Positions 11,201 through 18,258 of a stretch of DNA of 61,426 bases are shown in pieces. The notes under the pieces were generated by a model. That model was not told the origin of the DNA and searched no databases. It was given only the letters and a program-made list of their open reading frames with translations. The DNA is from a virus: positions 1 to 61,426 of the IMG/VR virus record IMGVR_UViG_3300030116_002629, one strand, 5' to 3'. Both the position numbers and the translations under genes were made by a program. How positions within the stretch are numbered: position 1 is the stretch's first letter; each line of letters starts with the position of its first letter.

Positions 11201-12792
11201 AAAAAACTGGTGAAGTTAAAAAAATACCAGGTGTTGAACCAGTTAAATTAGAAGGAGGTTCAGCAGAAGTTAAAGGTTTAATTCAAGAAGGAGACATTAT
11301 AACTGCAGGATTTGCAAGTGACGGTGAAAAAAATATTCTTAGATATGTTAATCAAATAACAGATGTAGGAGCTAGGCCTGCAGGTGGATTAGGTGTTAAT
11401 TATGGTGTACCAGTTAAAGTAGTAAAAGCTTGGCAATTACCAGAACAAATTACTGAAGAATTTTTTGAAACACCATTAGCTAAAAAAATGGCTGAATCTT
11501 TAAATCTTACCGAAGAGGCATTAAGAGAAAAATTAATGCTTGGTAAAAAGAATAAACAAGGTCAAAATAGTATGCAACCTTTTAATTCAAAGAAATTTTG
11601 GAATGGATGGTTTTATGAAATAGAACCTATTGCATTGAATGATGAAAATTATAAATGGGAAGAAGTACAACAAAAACATTTACAAGCTGATATTGAAACA
11701 GATGTTGCTATAAAGAACTGGATGGGTCATAAATATGGAATAAAAAACTTAGCTGCAGTTGGTGGTTTATTAATGAGACTAGCTCCTATAGTTGATTATG
11801 GTGAGTATGCATATGGTTTTGGTGTTAAAGGTTTTAATGCTTTAGTTAAACAAGCAGAGAGAGGATTTATAGCAGCTCAAGCTAATAAATGGATACCTGG
11901 AAATATGATATATTCTAAATTAGCTAGAGAAGTTGGAGATGTAAGAAAAGGCCTTTTACCTAAAACTAGAGGTTTCTTAGGTGAAATGGGTACTAGAGCT
12001 AAAATTACAGGATTTGGTGGTAGAGAAGCAGCTAAAGGAGCACATACAACAGGAGAACTTTTTCAAAGTAAAATAGGTAAGAGAGTAGTAGCTAGGCCTG
12101 CTACAGGTACAGTTAGAGCTGTAGGTTTGTATGAAAAATATAACTTCCTTTATGGTTTAGCTTCTGGGTTGTTGTTATCTTCAATAGAAGCATTAGGTAT
12201 TATTTCTAGAGATACTATTGGTGAAAATAATATCAGAACTCAACTAGGTGGAGATTATGAAGCATGGGCTGAAAGCAATGGAATCTTAGATAAAATAGGA
12301 CCTTGGCCATTAATATCTAGTTTGGAAAGAGCTGAGTCACTAGGTTATTTAGATGAAGGATTTACAGAAGATTATATTAATCAAACAAATACTAAATGGA
12401 TGGGAGTAGTACACGAATTTCTAGGTACAGAACATTATGACCAAATGGATAAAGTTAATGTTATTTGGCAAGATGGCAAAAGACCTAGAGGTTGGTTTAC
12501 TAGTTTCAATGATATCTTTGGATTAAGTTCTGATGGTGCAATAGCAAATGCTGGTGTTCTTCCTAGAACTGGTTTAGCTCCTGCTATTAAAAGGTCTCCA
12601 ATAGTTTCAGGTATTGAGATACCATTTGAGAATTGGTTCTTACCTAAAGTAGGATTAGAAAGCTGGGTAACAGAAGATAGGCCTGCAACAATTCAAGATG
12701 AAGAAGATTTAGCTAATCAAATAGGACAAATACCTGCTACAGTAGATAATAACGCATGGTTAGGAAACATAGCTGACTTTGGAGATTATTAA
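8236..12792 (+). CDS. 1518-aa virion protein with N-terminal enzyme-like cargo domains
   Basis: The N-terminal half looks like a chain of small domains. Residues ~142-255 contain LYLFGDN, QAVIRG and GIPTR, as in phage FGDN-type (DUF7831-like) proteins. Residues ~268-385 have RGGELGNPF and VVELHKDWL, as in DUF4326. Residues ~430-540 resemble a phage domain with GKGKPP and WAVENPRLI. Residues ~675-755 contain IRSGGQNGFD, as in YpsA/SLOG-type nucleotide-binding folds. These matches are from memory. The C-terminal ~350 residues, with a hydrophobic patch near YNFLYGLASGL, are conserved with copy B (55852-58386), which is only 844 aa and lacks these domains. It is probably a capsid-stored protein delivering enzyme cargo. 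Confidence 0.65.
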   Translation: MAEGISKEEFIKALKANTTIPEAAKATLIEALENAPAKQKFDSRVKDYLDGIKNGYLEVDELIGFLEDEFGYDKFSGTFGDPEAAKEVTKKAKETTSKEAQAKADKVTEAPDVAKQAVLEGKDKKVTLVDEWKRADVKKDVGFLYLFGDNLADAESGVIPKSTQAVIRGLENAIGIPTRISKSEDFQPEDFERWKELIDEQLALAEADGRPIKISKGGMATDKGKKLPANFKEHLAIKINNLAGEELFGPDMKQGTSNTSKRIVASGGTVRAMRGGELGNPFYYKGSGKSDEIVKVGTDKSSTVVMPEGSTEDDLVKKVVELHKDWLTWTRLPDNLDDDQLFELQALRDKQLRIMANLPDDYTLEYYRPDAESSHAKTLVDFIDNAKKDMEEVDRSTIGQSDDPYFDTSRDVLDLTLELSSKGDEFGQQFSALNATFKEGEYAGRTIEDVWQNEIKKSGKGKPPAEGSVLFGKSLEDSKLAYQELWEMWAVENPRLIAELQDKVNEGYQLTDWYARNKDPNKTVNQAEALTNIIYNLNNEEKAIKADDAKSRQVPFEKVNASDPGPGASRAQYDNWAVRTGDNYLAAAKAEGFTLDFTTEDKGSGSTKKSGTYEPNLKIMRTFPHLKGLTDEEILNATYKQIKLTKDLKFANPDEVAEIAALVAKALNNGKTINVAGNQVYRFPGKTQNDVDRLFAEFMDMVQDNPVTDWSNAVIRSGGQNGFDLSGLRWANFFKIPFRLHTGKTKLFRKIGGGDVVGDINEFIPLLQFDENGKFNNELLKAPKKTTSVDKATTQPKTTEKLPPDTSKTLKRLNSEFESVKNSPKAIRDQWWKSLTDMERDYIKTIIEKKNVKASAAGTPDVKAVAEPDIPTRKTGQMELEHFWLDKAYNETIPVSSIDGASSWKRYVAYGTKIYDWETNQSNLINGKAAGTAYEPVQILRGYQKGIVLPETMADITKNPQSFVKDGEATWQRTKPGEYDPRTVQSVDKKTGEVKKIPGVEPVKLEGGSAEVKGLIQEGDIITAGFASDGEKNILRYVNQITDVGARPAGGLGVNYGVPVKVVKAWQLPEQITEEFFETPLAKKMAESLNLTEEALREKLMLGKKNKQGQNSMQPFNSKKFWNGWFYEIEPIALNDENYKWEEVQQKHLQADIETDVAIKNWMGHKYGIKNLAAVGGLLMRLAPIVDYGEYAYGFGVKGFNALVKQAERGFIAAQANKWIPGNMIYSKLAREVGDVRKGLLPKTRGFLGEMGTRAKITGFGGREAAKGAHTTGELFQSKIGKRVVARPATGTVRAVGLYEKYNFLYGLASGLLLSSIEALGIISRDTIGENNIRTQLGGDYEAWAESNGILDKIGPWPLISSLERAESLGYLDEGFTEDYINQTNTKWMGVVHEFLGTEHYDQMDKVNVIWQDGKRPRGWFTSFNDIFGLSSDGAIANAGVLPRTGLAPAIKRSPIVSGIEIPFENWFLPKVGLESWVTEDRPATIQDEEDLANQIGQIPATVDNNAWLGNIADFGDY

Positions 12793-14033
12793 TGGAAGAA
12801 AATAAAGCACAAATACTTAAAGTTGTAGATGCAGATGGAAATGAAACTGGTGATTTTTATGTCATTGTAGATACAGGTGGAGTTAAATTTGTATTTAAAC
12901 CTACTCAAACATATGAAGAAACATTAGAAATATATAAAGATGTTATAGAAGTAGAAGAAACAGATTCAACAGAACTAGATTTTGAAAAAAGATTTATTGA
13001 TGATGATTTAATGGTGTATTGGGGAGACATAGACCAGTACACAGATACTACTGAAGATGTTATTAACAGTATTAAAACAGCTAGTGCTAATGAATCATGG
13101 TGGAAAAATGAGAACTTTAGAAATGCTTATGTAGATATCTGGGAAAATAACTATGATGATGTTACAGATGTATTTAATTCTGACCAATTCCTTGCTGATT
13201 TAAGAAACTCTAGTGCTATAGGTGCTGCATTTGGTGAAGATGGAATAACTAAAGCAACTTGGAATAGGTCTATTGATGAAAGATTAAATCCAGAACAATT
13301 TATATTGGATGATGATTTTGCAAAAACAATGGTATATGAAACAGCTATTGCAGGTTTAGGTCCTGATGGTGCTGATATTGTTAATGACAATAAAGATTTA
13401 AAACGAACTTTAGATTTGTTAGCCTTTAAATACAACAATGGACATTTTGGTGAAGTAGGTAGTGATAATGCTAAAGCACATTTGAGTGTTCAAATTACAG
13501 CTTTGATTGACCCTTCATCTAGATTAGAAAATGGTGGTTATTATGAATTAGAATCAGATGTAGCTAATTCTATTGATGGTATAGAAATACCAACTACTAC
13601 TAGAAAAGAAAGTGAAATACAAGAAATACTTGACCAATGGGTACCAGAAAATCAACATAGTACATTTAATGTAGCTGATGAAGCTGCAAAGTTAAGAAGA
13701 AATCCTTTGTATAAAACAGAATTCGTTGAAAAAGCTAAGGATGCTAAATTTGCACAATACCCTATGTATGATAGAAATGTAGATTGGACTACTGTTTTAA
13801 ATAGAGGTATAGCTTTAATTGAAAATGCTTGGGGAACTACTCCAAAAGATGGTGACCCTATCTTACATGAAGTATTAACATTAAACGATACTAATAAAGC
13901 AAATGCATATTTGAAAGCTGAAGGTTTGAAAATAGGTAATGAAAAGGTTAGTAACGATTATGCTAAAGCTGTAGCTCAAGCTTACGGTGATGATATAATC
14001 AGAACACCTGGATATGTGGAAGGAAGGCCATAA
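12792..14033 (+). CDS. Virion-type protein, 413 aa
   Basis: It starts by TAATG overlap. The sequence is acidic and rich in Asn/Asp, with a repeated W-containing helical pattern. It is homologous over its full length to copy B 58388-59608; shared features include D.GGV.F.FKP near the start, FIDDD.LVY.GD, and a C-terminal HEV..LND motif. No enzyme motif is visible. I infer a structural or ejected protein from the operon context. Confidence 0.65.
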   Translation: MEENKAQILKVVDADGNETGDFYVIVDTGGVKFVFKPTQTYEETLEIYKDVIEVEETDSTELDFEKRFIDDDLMVYWGDIDQYTDTTEDVINSIKTASANESWWKNENFRNAYVDIWENNYDDVTDVFNSDQFLADLRNSSAIGAAFGEDGITKATWNRSIDERLNPEQFILDDDFAKTMVYETAIAGLGPDGADIVNDNKDLKRTLDLLAFKYNNGHFGEVGSDNAKAHLSVQITALIDPSSRLENGGYYELESDVANSIDGIEIPTTTRKESEIQEILDQWVPENQHSTFNVADEAAKLRRNPLYKTEFVEKAKDAKFAQYPMYDRNVDWTTVLNRGIALIENAWGTTPKDGDPILHEVLTLNDTNKANAYLKAEGLKIGNEKVSNDYAKAVAQAYGDDIIRTPGYVEGRP

Positions 14034-15010
14034 TGGCACAACCATTTGTTGAAGGCGAAAATTTACAGATATGGTTATATTCTCCTGATGGACAAAGAGT
14101 AAAAAAGCAATCGGGTAGAAGAAAAGGTGAAAACCAATCTGAAGCTGATTATTTTATTAATGAGTTAGGTTATACAACTTATAATCCTAAAGCTGGAAAA
14201 ATAGAAGATATAAGAGACATAGAAGAAGGCACACAGCGTGCTAATCTCTTATTTAGTTTTATGCCTGAATCAGTTAAGAATGAATTTGCTAAATCATGGG
14301 TAGAATTAGGAGATGTTGAATTAGCTAAAGCTAAAGCTAGAACTACACCTGCATGGGAAAAAGAGTTTGGTTTTTTAAGAAGAAAAGATGGTTCTTTAGT
14401 TATGTCTGAAATAGAAGCTGTAGCTACTAAAGCAGCTTATAGAGAAACATTAGGAGAAGTAGGTATTGTAGATACTTCAGGATTTGAACAACAGTTTGAA
14501 CAGATGATTACTGGTGAAGTATCAGCACAAGAGTTCCAACAAAGAATAGATACTGTATGGAATACTGTTAAAAACAATATACCTCAAGTAGAGTCAATGT
14601 TTAGAAATCAATACAATATAGATTCAGATACTCCTACTATATTTGCTGCTTTAATTAATCCAGAGATACAAGATAAATTATTAAAAGGTGATTTAGTATC
14701 ATTAAGCATAGGAGCAGAAGCTAAAGCTGGTGGCTTTAATAGAAGTTTTGCAAGATTTGATGCACTTAGAAAAGCTGGTTTAGACCAGAAAGGAGCTAGA
14801 CAACTATATCAAACAGCTGAACCATTACTTGAAAGAGCTGGTTCAATAGGTAATGCATTAGGTATAGAGACATTAGAAGCTGCTGCTGTAGGTGACATGA
14901 AAGCACAACAACAAGTATCAAGAGCACAGTCAGAGATACTATCCGAAAGTAGTACTGTGGTAGGAGCTGCTAAAAATAATAAACAAGTTAGTGGACTTTT
15001 AGAACAATAA
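14033..15010 (+). CDS. Virion-type helical protein, 325 aa
   Basis: It begins with a TAATG overlap and is the last gene before the structured leader. It is well conserved with copy B 59608-60582 from about residue 65 onward (FMPESVKNEFAKSWVE, REQYNIDSDTPTIFAALINP-type segments), while the first 60 residues differ. It is helical, with an Ala/Gln/Ser-rich C-terminus ending VSGLLEQ. No function is recognised. The bases encoding its last residues also hold the -35-like element of the capsid-operon promoter. Confidence 0.65.
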   Translation: MAQPFVEGENLQIWLYSPDGQRVKKQSGRRKGENQSEADYFINELGYTTYNPKAGKIEDIRDIEEGTQRANLLFSFMPESVKNEFAKSWVELGDVELAKAKARTTPAWEKEFGFLRRKDGSLVMSEIEAVATKAAYRETLGEVGIVDTSGFEQQFEQMITGEVSAQEFQQRIDTVWNTVKNNIPQVESMFRNQYNIDSDTPTIFAALINPEIQDKLLKGDLVSLSIGAEAKAGGFNRSFARFDALRKAGLDQKGARQLYQTAEPLLERAGSIGNALGIETLEAAAVGDMKAQQQVSRAQSEILSESSTVVGAAKNNKQVSGLLEQ

Positions 15011-15019
15011 GTGTATAAT
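14992..15019 (+). promoter_or_regulatory. Putative promoter of scaffold-capsid operon
   Basis: A TATAAT at 15014-15019 lies 16 bases downstream of TGGACT at 14992-14997. The same pair with the same spacing is present in copy B (60564-60591), although the transcribed bases just after it differ. Transcription would start near 15026, just before the first predicted stem of the leader. Confidence 0.55.
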
Positions 15020-15217
15020 AAAGTTTAAGCGTTGCAAGGTCCGCTTTAAATGACCGCAAACCAGCTTTCAGGGCCTGCGTAGAAAGCTTGTACTAAAACC
15101 GCAGAGTAAGGACTTAGGATTAAAACCCTACCAGATTCTAAGTCAAGTGTGAAGGTAGGGCCGCAACTAATAGCCACGGGATTAGTTTGTAAGGTAAAAC
15201 CGTGTGGAGGTACGATT
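15020..15217 (+). ncRNA. Tandem four-pseudoknot leader RNA, copy A
   Basis: Four pairs of interleaved complementary segments lie in a row. A: AAGCG 15027-15031 with CGCTT 15042-15046, crossed by GGTC 15038-15041 with GACC 15052-15055. B: AGCTTTC 15063-15069 with GAAAGCT 15082-15088, crossed by CTGCG 15075-15079 with CGCAG 15100-15104. C: GACTTAG 15111-15117 with CTAAGTC 15138-15144, crossed by CCCTACC 15126-15132 with GGTAGGG 15154-15160. D: AACTAAT 15165-15171 with ATTAGTT 15181-15187, crossed by CACGG 15175-15179 with CCGTG 15200-15204. The ribosome-binding site follows directly. Function is unknown; control of scaffold/capsid translation is the obvious guess. Confidence 0.75.
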
Positions 15218-15682
15218 ATGAGTGAATTTGACGGTATAGAAAATACTGGCGTAAAAGCAATGCGAGATACTATTGACCGCAAAAATGAAGAGATAGCTAA
15301 ATTACAAGCTGAACTTCATGAGCATAAGGATGCAAAACTAAATACTGTTGTAAAACAGATAGGTTTAAATCCAGACAATGGTTTCGGTAAAGCATTAAAA
15401 CAAGTGTATGACGGTGACGCAACAGTCGAAGCTGTCAGTGAGTTTGCTAAAACTGAGTATAGTTATGAGCCAACAGGAGGATTTCAGGAAGTCACACAGA
15501 CTGAACTCCCACCAGTAGTTCAAGACGATGCAAGGGCTAGAGTAGCTTCACTTGATGATTATTCACAAAGTGATGTGCCAAGAGATGTTCTGAACGACCT
15601 TCAGGAAATCATTGCAAAGGGTACTCCGAAAGATAGTATCCGTGCAAAACTTACTCTGATGGAAGACGAAAAGAACAAATAA
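15218..15682 (+). CDS. Scaffold-like capsid assembly protein
   Basis: This encodes 154 residues. The ATG at 15218 is chosen because GGAGG lies at 15206-15210 and the copy B start (60788) is equivalent; longer versions would run into the structured leader. Residues ~10-45 form a charged coiled coil (IDRKNEEIAKLQAELHEHKD), followed by an acidic middle and a basic C-terminus. A coiled-coil acidic protein immediately before the major capsid gene is the usual place and style of a scaffold, but no family signature proves it. Confidence 0.65.
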   Translation: MSEFDGIENTGVKAMRDTIDRKNEEIAKLQAELHEHKDAKLNTVVKQIGLNPDNGFGKALKQVYDGDATVEAVSEFAKTEYSYEPTGGFQEVTQTELPPVVQDDARARVASLDDYSQSDVPRDVLNDLQEIIAKGTPKDSIRAKLTLMEDEKNK

Positions 15683-15717
15683 GTATAAGTACAAGATAGA
15701 GTTTACGGAGGTAAATT

Positions 15718-16842
15718 ATGGCAGCAATTACGCTGACTAATAACGCTATTTACTCACAGAAGATTAATAACTTTTCTGGTGAGTTATTCCGTGTAGGTGG
15801 TCAAAGAACTCCTTTCTTATCTGCAACTGGTGGATTAAACGGAGGTAAGGTTTTACAATCTACTTTCTGGCAAATCCAAGCAGCTGACAGTCACACAGTT
15901 TCTTCTGAGCCAACAAAAGGCCAAGAAGGAGCACAACCAACTGAATATCTCGGAAGAGATAGAGTTGCGTACACAGGTGTGACTCAGGTATTCCATAAAG
16001 GTGTCAAGATGACCTATACTGCAATGGCGACTTTTCAACATCAAAATCCATTTGACTTGAGTGCAAATATTATTAACTCATCAGATGGTGACGGAACAGT
16101 TACAGCAGCTGATAAATTATCATTATCAGGTGGTAACCCAATTGTTGATGAGTTCTCAGAACAACTAACTCTTGCTCTTGAAAAAGTAGCTCGTGAGGTT
16201 GAATGGTTCGCATTCAATGGTACTTTTGCCGATGGTGCTAATACAACACCAGGTTCAGGTACTCGTGAAATGAGAGGTATTTCAGAATATATTGCATTAA
16301 ATGCTAATGCTAATAACTCAACAGCTCCAGTCGCAACTGGCGGAAACATTTATTATAATGACTCTTCTGGTGACGGTTCTGGTGCTGCTAGAGTTCTTTC
16401 ATGGGATGCAATCGCAGGTGCTATGAAGCGTCTATATGATGCTCACGCACCAATGATTCAACCAGTGCTTTGTGTAAATCCAAAGCAACTACTTGACCTT
16501 AACAAGGAATTGTTAACTGGTACAGTAGGTATTACTGGAACTATCCTACCAAGAGATAGAAGTATCGCTGGTATCGACATTGATACTATCGTTACTCCTT
16601 TCGGTGCAATTGGTCTTATGGTCATCGACCCTAACATCATGCCTGCCGATTGTGCATTTATCCTTGACTTTGCTTTCATACAACCAGTATTCACAAATAT
16701 CCCAGGATATGGTACTGTGTTCGTGAGAGACTTAGACCAAGACGATTATGCAAGAGTTGGAAAAGCAGTTTACATGGAAATGGGATATGACTTTGGTCCG
16801 CCAAGTTATCATCTCAAATTCGTTGATGCTGATTCAGCATAA
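15718..16842 (+). CDS. Major capsid protein, HK97-fold (SU10/DUF5309-like)
   Basis: It is 374 aa, preceded by CGGAGGT. The N-terminal part has RTPFLSATGG, the middle has RDRVAYTGVTQVFHKGV, and there is a later TREMRGISEYI segment; this series resembles the DUF5309/SU10-type major head proteins, which have the HK97 fold. Codon use here contains more C and G at third positions than in neighbours, as often seen for the most highly expressed virion gene. A terminator hairpin follows the stop. Its first ~45 codons are repeated at the right end of the window. Confidence 0.8.
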   Translation: MAAITLTNNAIYSQKINNFSGELFRVGGQRTPFLSATGGLNGGKVLQSTFWQIQAADSHTVSSEPTKGQEGAQPTEYLGRDRVAYTGVTQVFHKGVKMTYTAMATFQHQNPFDLSANIINSSDGDGTVTAADKLSLSGGNPIVDEFSEQLTLALEKVAREVEWFAFNGTFADGANTTPGSGTREMRGISEYIALNANANNSTAPVATGGNIYYNDSSGDGSGAARVLSWDAIAGAMKRLYDAHAPMIQPVLCVNPKQLLDLNKELLTGTVGITGTILPRDRSIAGIDIDTIVTPFGAIGLMVIDPNIMPADCAFILDFAFIQPVFTNIPGYGTVFVRDLDQDDYARVGKAVYMEMGYDFGPPSYHLKFVDADSA

Positions 16843-16859
16843 ATAAAAAATTGAAGATT

Positions 16860-16888
16860 AGGGTGGGAATCCACCTCCTGCCCTTTTC
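16860..16888 (+). terminator. Terminator after the capsid gene
   Basis: GGTGG 16862-16866 and CCACC 16871-16875 form a stem with loop GAAT; AGGG at 16860 can also pair with CCCT at 16881-16884, and TTTTCTT follows. It lies 18 bases after the capsid stop and just before a new promoter, so it probably separates capsid expression from the tail genes. Confidence 0.6.
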
Positions 16889-16891
16889 TTC

Positions 16892-16900
16892 TGCTATAGT
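16892..16900 (+). promoter_or_regulatory. Extended -10 promoter before the connector genes
   Basis: TGCTATAGT is an extended -10 element. The ATG of the next gene is at 16910, so a start point about seven bases after the -10 gives a leader of only two or three bases, in effect leaderless. No good ribosome-binding site is present between the two. Confidence 0.5.
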
Positions 16901-16909
16901 AAGTGAGAT

Positions 16910-17242
16910 ATGATTAAAGTAAAAACAGTATTAATAGATGTATCAGCAGATGCAAGTAATTCAGTTAGTTTTAAAACTGATGGATTGTTATTATCAGGAA
17001 TTAAATTTCCTGCAGCAATGACAGGTTCTGCAATTACATTTGACCACTCAATGGATAACTCCACATGGTCTGATGTAAAAGAAACAGATGGAACAGAAGT
17101 AAGCTACACTGTATCAGCTGGAGATGTTATAAGACTTGACCCTAGTGGTTGGGCTTTTGCAGCAGAAGGTTGGTTAAGAATTACATCTGGAGGTACAGAA
17201 GCTGCAGATAGAAGTTTAGAAGTATATCTTAGACATAGTTAG
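16910..17242 (+). CDS. Small beta-rich head or neck protein
   Basis: It encodes 110 residues, beginning MIKVKTVLIDVSADASNS. Its spacing of alternating hydrophobic residues and small polar turns indicates a beta-sandwich. It ends nine bases before the next start, with AGGAGG between. Position directly after the major capsid gene suggests a decoration or head-completion protein. No family is recognised with confidence. Confidence 0.6.
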   Translation: MIKVKTVLIDVSADASNSVSFKTDGLLLSGIKFPAAMTGSAITFDHSMDNSTWSDVKETDGTEVSYTVSAGDVIRLDPSGWAFAAEGWLRITSGGTEAADRSLEVYLRHS

Positions 17243-17250
17243 GAGGTTTT

Positions 17251-18258
17251 GTGAGTAGTACAATAGCCGACCTAATTAATAGGACATACAGAGAATATTT
17301 AGAACCAGTAGATTCTGTAGAGAGTTATTCCTACATTACTTCTGGTATATCTGATTCAGCTACAAGTATTACCTATGACGGTAATTTATTTTCAGTTGAA
17401 GAAGAAGACGCATTAGATGCTGGTGCAATTATAGAAATTGGCCAAGAGTTAATGTACACAACAGCTCTTAATGCACCTACTAATACAATTACAGTTAAAA
17501 GAGGCCAAAGAGGTACAACAGCTGCTGCACATTCATCAGGAGATTTAATTAAAATAGCTCCTGCATTTCCTCGTAAAAATATTTATGATGCAATTGTTGA
17601 CCAAATTAAAAACTTATACCCTACATTATTTGCTGTAGAAACACTAGATGTTACAAGTGGTACAGGTTATAGAATATTAGGTAACTATGGTTCTGACCAA
17701 GATAGTTATAATTATTTAGTTACTCCAATTAAAGCTATATCTCAATATACAGATTGGAGTGCAGGTTCAGACCAAACAGGATTAACTTATAAACCTGTAG
17801 GAATTGAATTAATAGATTTACCTAATCCATTTACTTGGACAGATGATACAAGTACATCAAGAACTAAAACATATACAACAGGACCTGATGTAGTACATGC
17901 AATACAGTTTTCAGGTATAGCTTCAGGCCATACAACTTATGTAACTTTTAAAAAGAAATTTGTAATACCAACAGCTGAAACTACTACATTAACAGCAGTA
18001 GGTTTAGAAACAGAATATGAACCAATAGTTATGGCAGGTGTAGCTGCACAGTTGCTTGCTGGAAAAGATATCAATATGGTGGATGCTCCTTATATAACTG
18101 AACAATTAGAAGCTGCAGTTTATCCTGTAGGTAGTTCAAGTTCTATTAGAAATTCATTATTACAATATCAACAAGTATTAATCCAACAAGCTAGAAGTAA
18201 TTTGAGGTCTAAATATCCGGAGGCTGTCCTATTACAAGGCGTTAATTATCCTTCCTAA
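17251..18258 (+). CDS. Putative head-tail connector / neck protein
   Basis: It is 335 aa with a GTG start preceded by AGGAGGTTTT. The N-terminus (SSTIADLINRTYREYLEP) is helical, followed by an Ig-like region with ITVKRGQRGTTAAAH, then a helical IYDAIVDQIKNLYP segment. Gene order, between capsid and the beta-propeller tail protein, matches an adaptor joining portal to tail. The function is inferred from position. Its stop overlaps the next ATG. Confidence 0.55.
   Translation: MSSTIADLINRTYREYLEPVDSVESYSYITSGISDSATSITYDGNLFSVEEEDALDAGAIIEIGQELMYTTALNAPTNTITVKRGQRGTTAAAHSSGDLIKIAPAFPRKNIYDAIVDQIKNLYPTLFAVETLDVTSGTGYRILGNYGSDQDSYNYLVTPIKAISQYTDWSAGSDQTGLTYKPVGIELIDLPNPFTWTDDTSTSRTKTYTTGPDVVHAIQFSGIASGHTTYVTFKKKFVIPTAETTTLTAVGLETEYEPIVMAGVAAQLLAGKDINMVDAPYITEQLEAAVYPVGSSSSIRNSLLQYQQVLIQQARSNLRSKYPEAVLLQGVNYPS

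Larger units (their letters stand above)
1..15854 (+). repeat. Portal-to-capsid module, copy A
   Basis: This stretch and 47709-61426 carry the same genes in the same order: portal end, ~55-aa gene, small protein, five large proteins, structured leader, scaffold-like gene and capsid start. The two are almost identical at the edges and in the leader, but clearly diverged in the large genes, so they are homologous rather than recent duplicates. Copy A ends inside the complete capsid gene. Confidence 0.9.

Noticed and set aside
15149-15217. Longer scaffold-like protein starting inside the leader
   Set aside because: The extension would translate the third and fourth pseudoknots, is not in frame with an equivalent start in copy B, and ignores the GGAGG site before 15218.
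15020-15217. tmRNA
   Set aside because: There are four pseudoknots but no tRNA-like acceptor/T-arm ends and no tag ORF, and a ribosome-binding site and gene follow directly.
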